Positions 14,814 through 15,252 of a DNA stretch of 15,252 nucleotides are shown here, one piece after another. The translations under genes were made by a program, and so were the position numbers. Origin of the DNA: Pirellulaceae bacterium (GTDB lineage Bacteria; Planctomycetota; Planctomycetia; Pirellulales; Pirellulaceae); contig JADLDX010000303.1 in NCBI GenBank assembly GCA_020846515.1, forward strand, positions 1-15,252, in the 5' to 3' direction. The notes under the pieces were generated by a model, which saw nothing but the letters and a program-made list of their open reading frames with translations, was not told the DNA's origin and made no database searches. How positions within the stretch are numbered: position 1 is the first letter of the stretch; every line of letters starts with the position of its first letter.

Positions 14814-15252
14814 TTGTCTCTCCCATCTGTGCTCCGGCCCTGCCATCTGTGCTATCCCTCTGCGATTGAATTCGCCCAGATGGCAATGCTGAGGCACCGA
14901 TATCAAGGGAACGATTCGGACTCCAGTTTCGTAAGACGCTTGCCGCGAGCAGACTACCGGACATCAAGATCGCTGCCATCGACCAGAGTCCAAATTGTCC
15001 AAGGATGGACGCTCCGAAGAATCCTCCGATGTTGGCGACTGAATTGATCAGTGCAATGCCACCAGCGGCAGCTACTCCAGATAAGAATACGCTGGGCAAA
15101 GTCCAGAAGACCGGCAGCATGCTCATCATCCCGGCTTGTGCGAGACACAACCCGACCATTGCAACCGACGGTGGTGGTCCGCAGGCGACCAATGCCCATC
15201 CAATGGCTGCGACCAAAGCTGAACCAGCCAAATGCCAACGTCGTTCTCCCGT
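14806..15252 (-). CDS. MFS transporter, ACS-family-like, C-terminal part
   Basis: The gene enters from the window edge, so only the last 148 residues are visible, starting with TGERRWH. The sequence resembles the second half of anion:cation symporters (ACS family of MFS): TGERRWH before a helix, a PPS turn, LPVFWTLPSVFLSG (roughly helix 10), AAAGGIALINSVANIGGFFG (helix 11) and a final helix LWSMAAILMSGSLLAASVL. About four transmembrane helices remain. Family members import organic acids such as sugar acids, tartrate or aromatic acids with a cation. The last 32 residues after the final helix (DIGASALPSGRIQ onward) are polar and mostly encoded by repeat element B, so the natural C-terminus has probably been replaced. 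It is the first gene visible in the SDR-E1-E2 operon and is the likely importer for that pathway. Confidence 0.85.
   Translation of the reverse strand, partial: TGERRWHLAGSALVAAIGWALVACGPPPSVAMVGLCLAQAGMMSMLPVFWTLPSVFLSGVAAAGGIALINSVANIGGFFGASILGQFGLWSMAAILMSGSLLAASVLRNWSPNRSLDIGASALPSGRIQSQRDSTDGRAGAQMGETNE
14818..14824 (-). promoter_or_regulatory. Ribosome binding site of the GxxExxY gene
   Basis: GGGAGAG on the minus strand lies 4 bases before ATG 14813 (GGGAG alone gives a 6-base spacing). It touches the inner end of repeat element B at 14824 and is also part of the last MFS codons, so translation of the two genes is probably coupled. Confidence 0.55.
14824..14901. repeat. Inverted-repeat element B, in the end of the MFS gene
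   Basis: The left arm (14825-14854) and right arm (14872-14901) pair at 22 of 30 positions around a 17-base loop. The left arm matches the left arm of element A at 27 of 31 positions, including CATCTGTGC and GCCATCTGTGCTAT. The right arm keeps CAGATGGCAATG and GGCAC. The element is read through in frame by the MFS gene, giving about 26 codons (from Ile to the Met five residues before the end). It lies 10 bases from the start codon of the GxxExxY gene, so elements A and B flank that gene on both sides. Confidence 0.78.

Noticed and set aside
14081..14901. CRISPR array suggested by recurring ATCTGTGC words
   Set aside because: The copies are in opposite orientations, form inverted pairs and are not separated by regular unique spacers.
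14424..14906. GxxExxY start at 14906 in place of 14813
   Set aside because: The extra 31 residues are read out of repeat element B in another frame, and the ATG at 14813 has a binding site and coupled overlap with the MFS stop.

Overview
The window looks like a chromosomal segment of a planctomycete, probably of the Pirellulales type. The reasons are: many separately spaced genes for exported hydrolases (a sulfatase, a LamG-sialidase, an SGNH hydrolase, a PL14-like lyase and a DUF6288-type protein); a small exported protein with the secretin-N-like motif common in this phylum; and hairpin repeats of the TTCGC-TCC-GCGAA and GGGCGTTAGCC types between genes. This assignment rests on protein families and repeat style, not on a marker gene.

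Layout. Positions 1-412 hold no gene I can support. A small exported protein (413-754, minus) and a LamG-sialidase (1083-2915, plus) diverge from a hairpin-rich spacer. The plus strand continues with an SGNH/GDSL hydrolase (3019-3864), a PL14-like protein (4007-4843, TTG start with a clear GGAGG site), a DUF6288-type PDZ plus HEAT protein (5064-7505) and an exported DsrE-like protein (7711-8214). Spacers of 100-220 bases suggest separate or loosely linked transcripts. All six of these proteins carry export signals. No TonB, SusC/D or regulator gene accompanies them. A type I sulfatase (8273-9679, minus) converges on the DsrE gene. Together this half reads as a secreted glycan-degradation neighbourhood, with the target glycan unknown.

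The second half (9830-15252) is a tightly packed minus-strand operon, in transcription order: the end of an MFS transporter of ACS type, a GxxExxY-family gene, an SDR, a fused E1 alpha/beta 2-oxo acid (or acetoin-type) dehydrogenase and an E2 acyltransferase. Spacing from SDR to E2 is 4-6 bases and Shine-Dalgarno sites overlap the preceding stops. The likely logic is uptake of an organic acid or polyol derivative, a redox step, then cleavage to acyl-CoA using an E3 encoded elsewhere. That is inference from context.

The most unusual structure lies inside this operon. The GxxExxY gene is bracketed almost to the base by two related inverted-repeat elements, at 14081-14153 and 14824-14901. The second element encodes about 26 of the last 32 residues of the MFS transporter. 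The GxxExxY gene itself is frameshifted and appears to have lost the catalytic half of its first domain. This resembles a decaying mobile cassette inserted between two operon genes. Other oddities are an SDR whose active-site lysine is methionine and an E2 with two tandem E3-binding domains.
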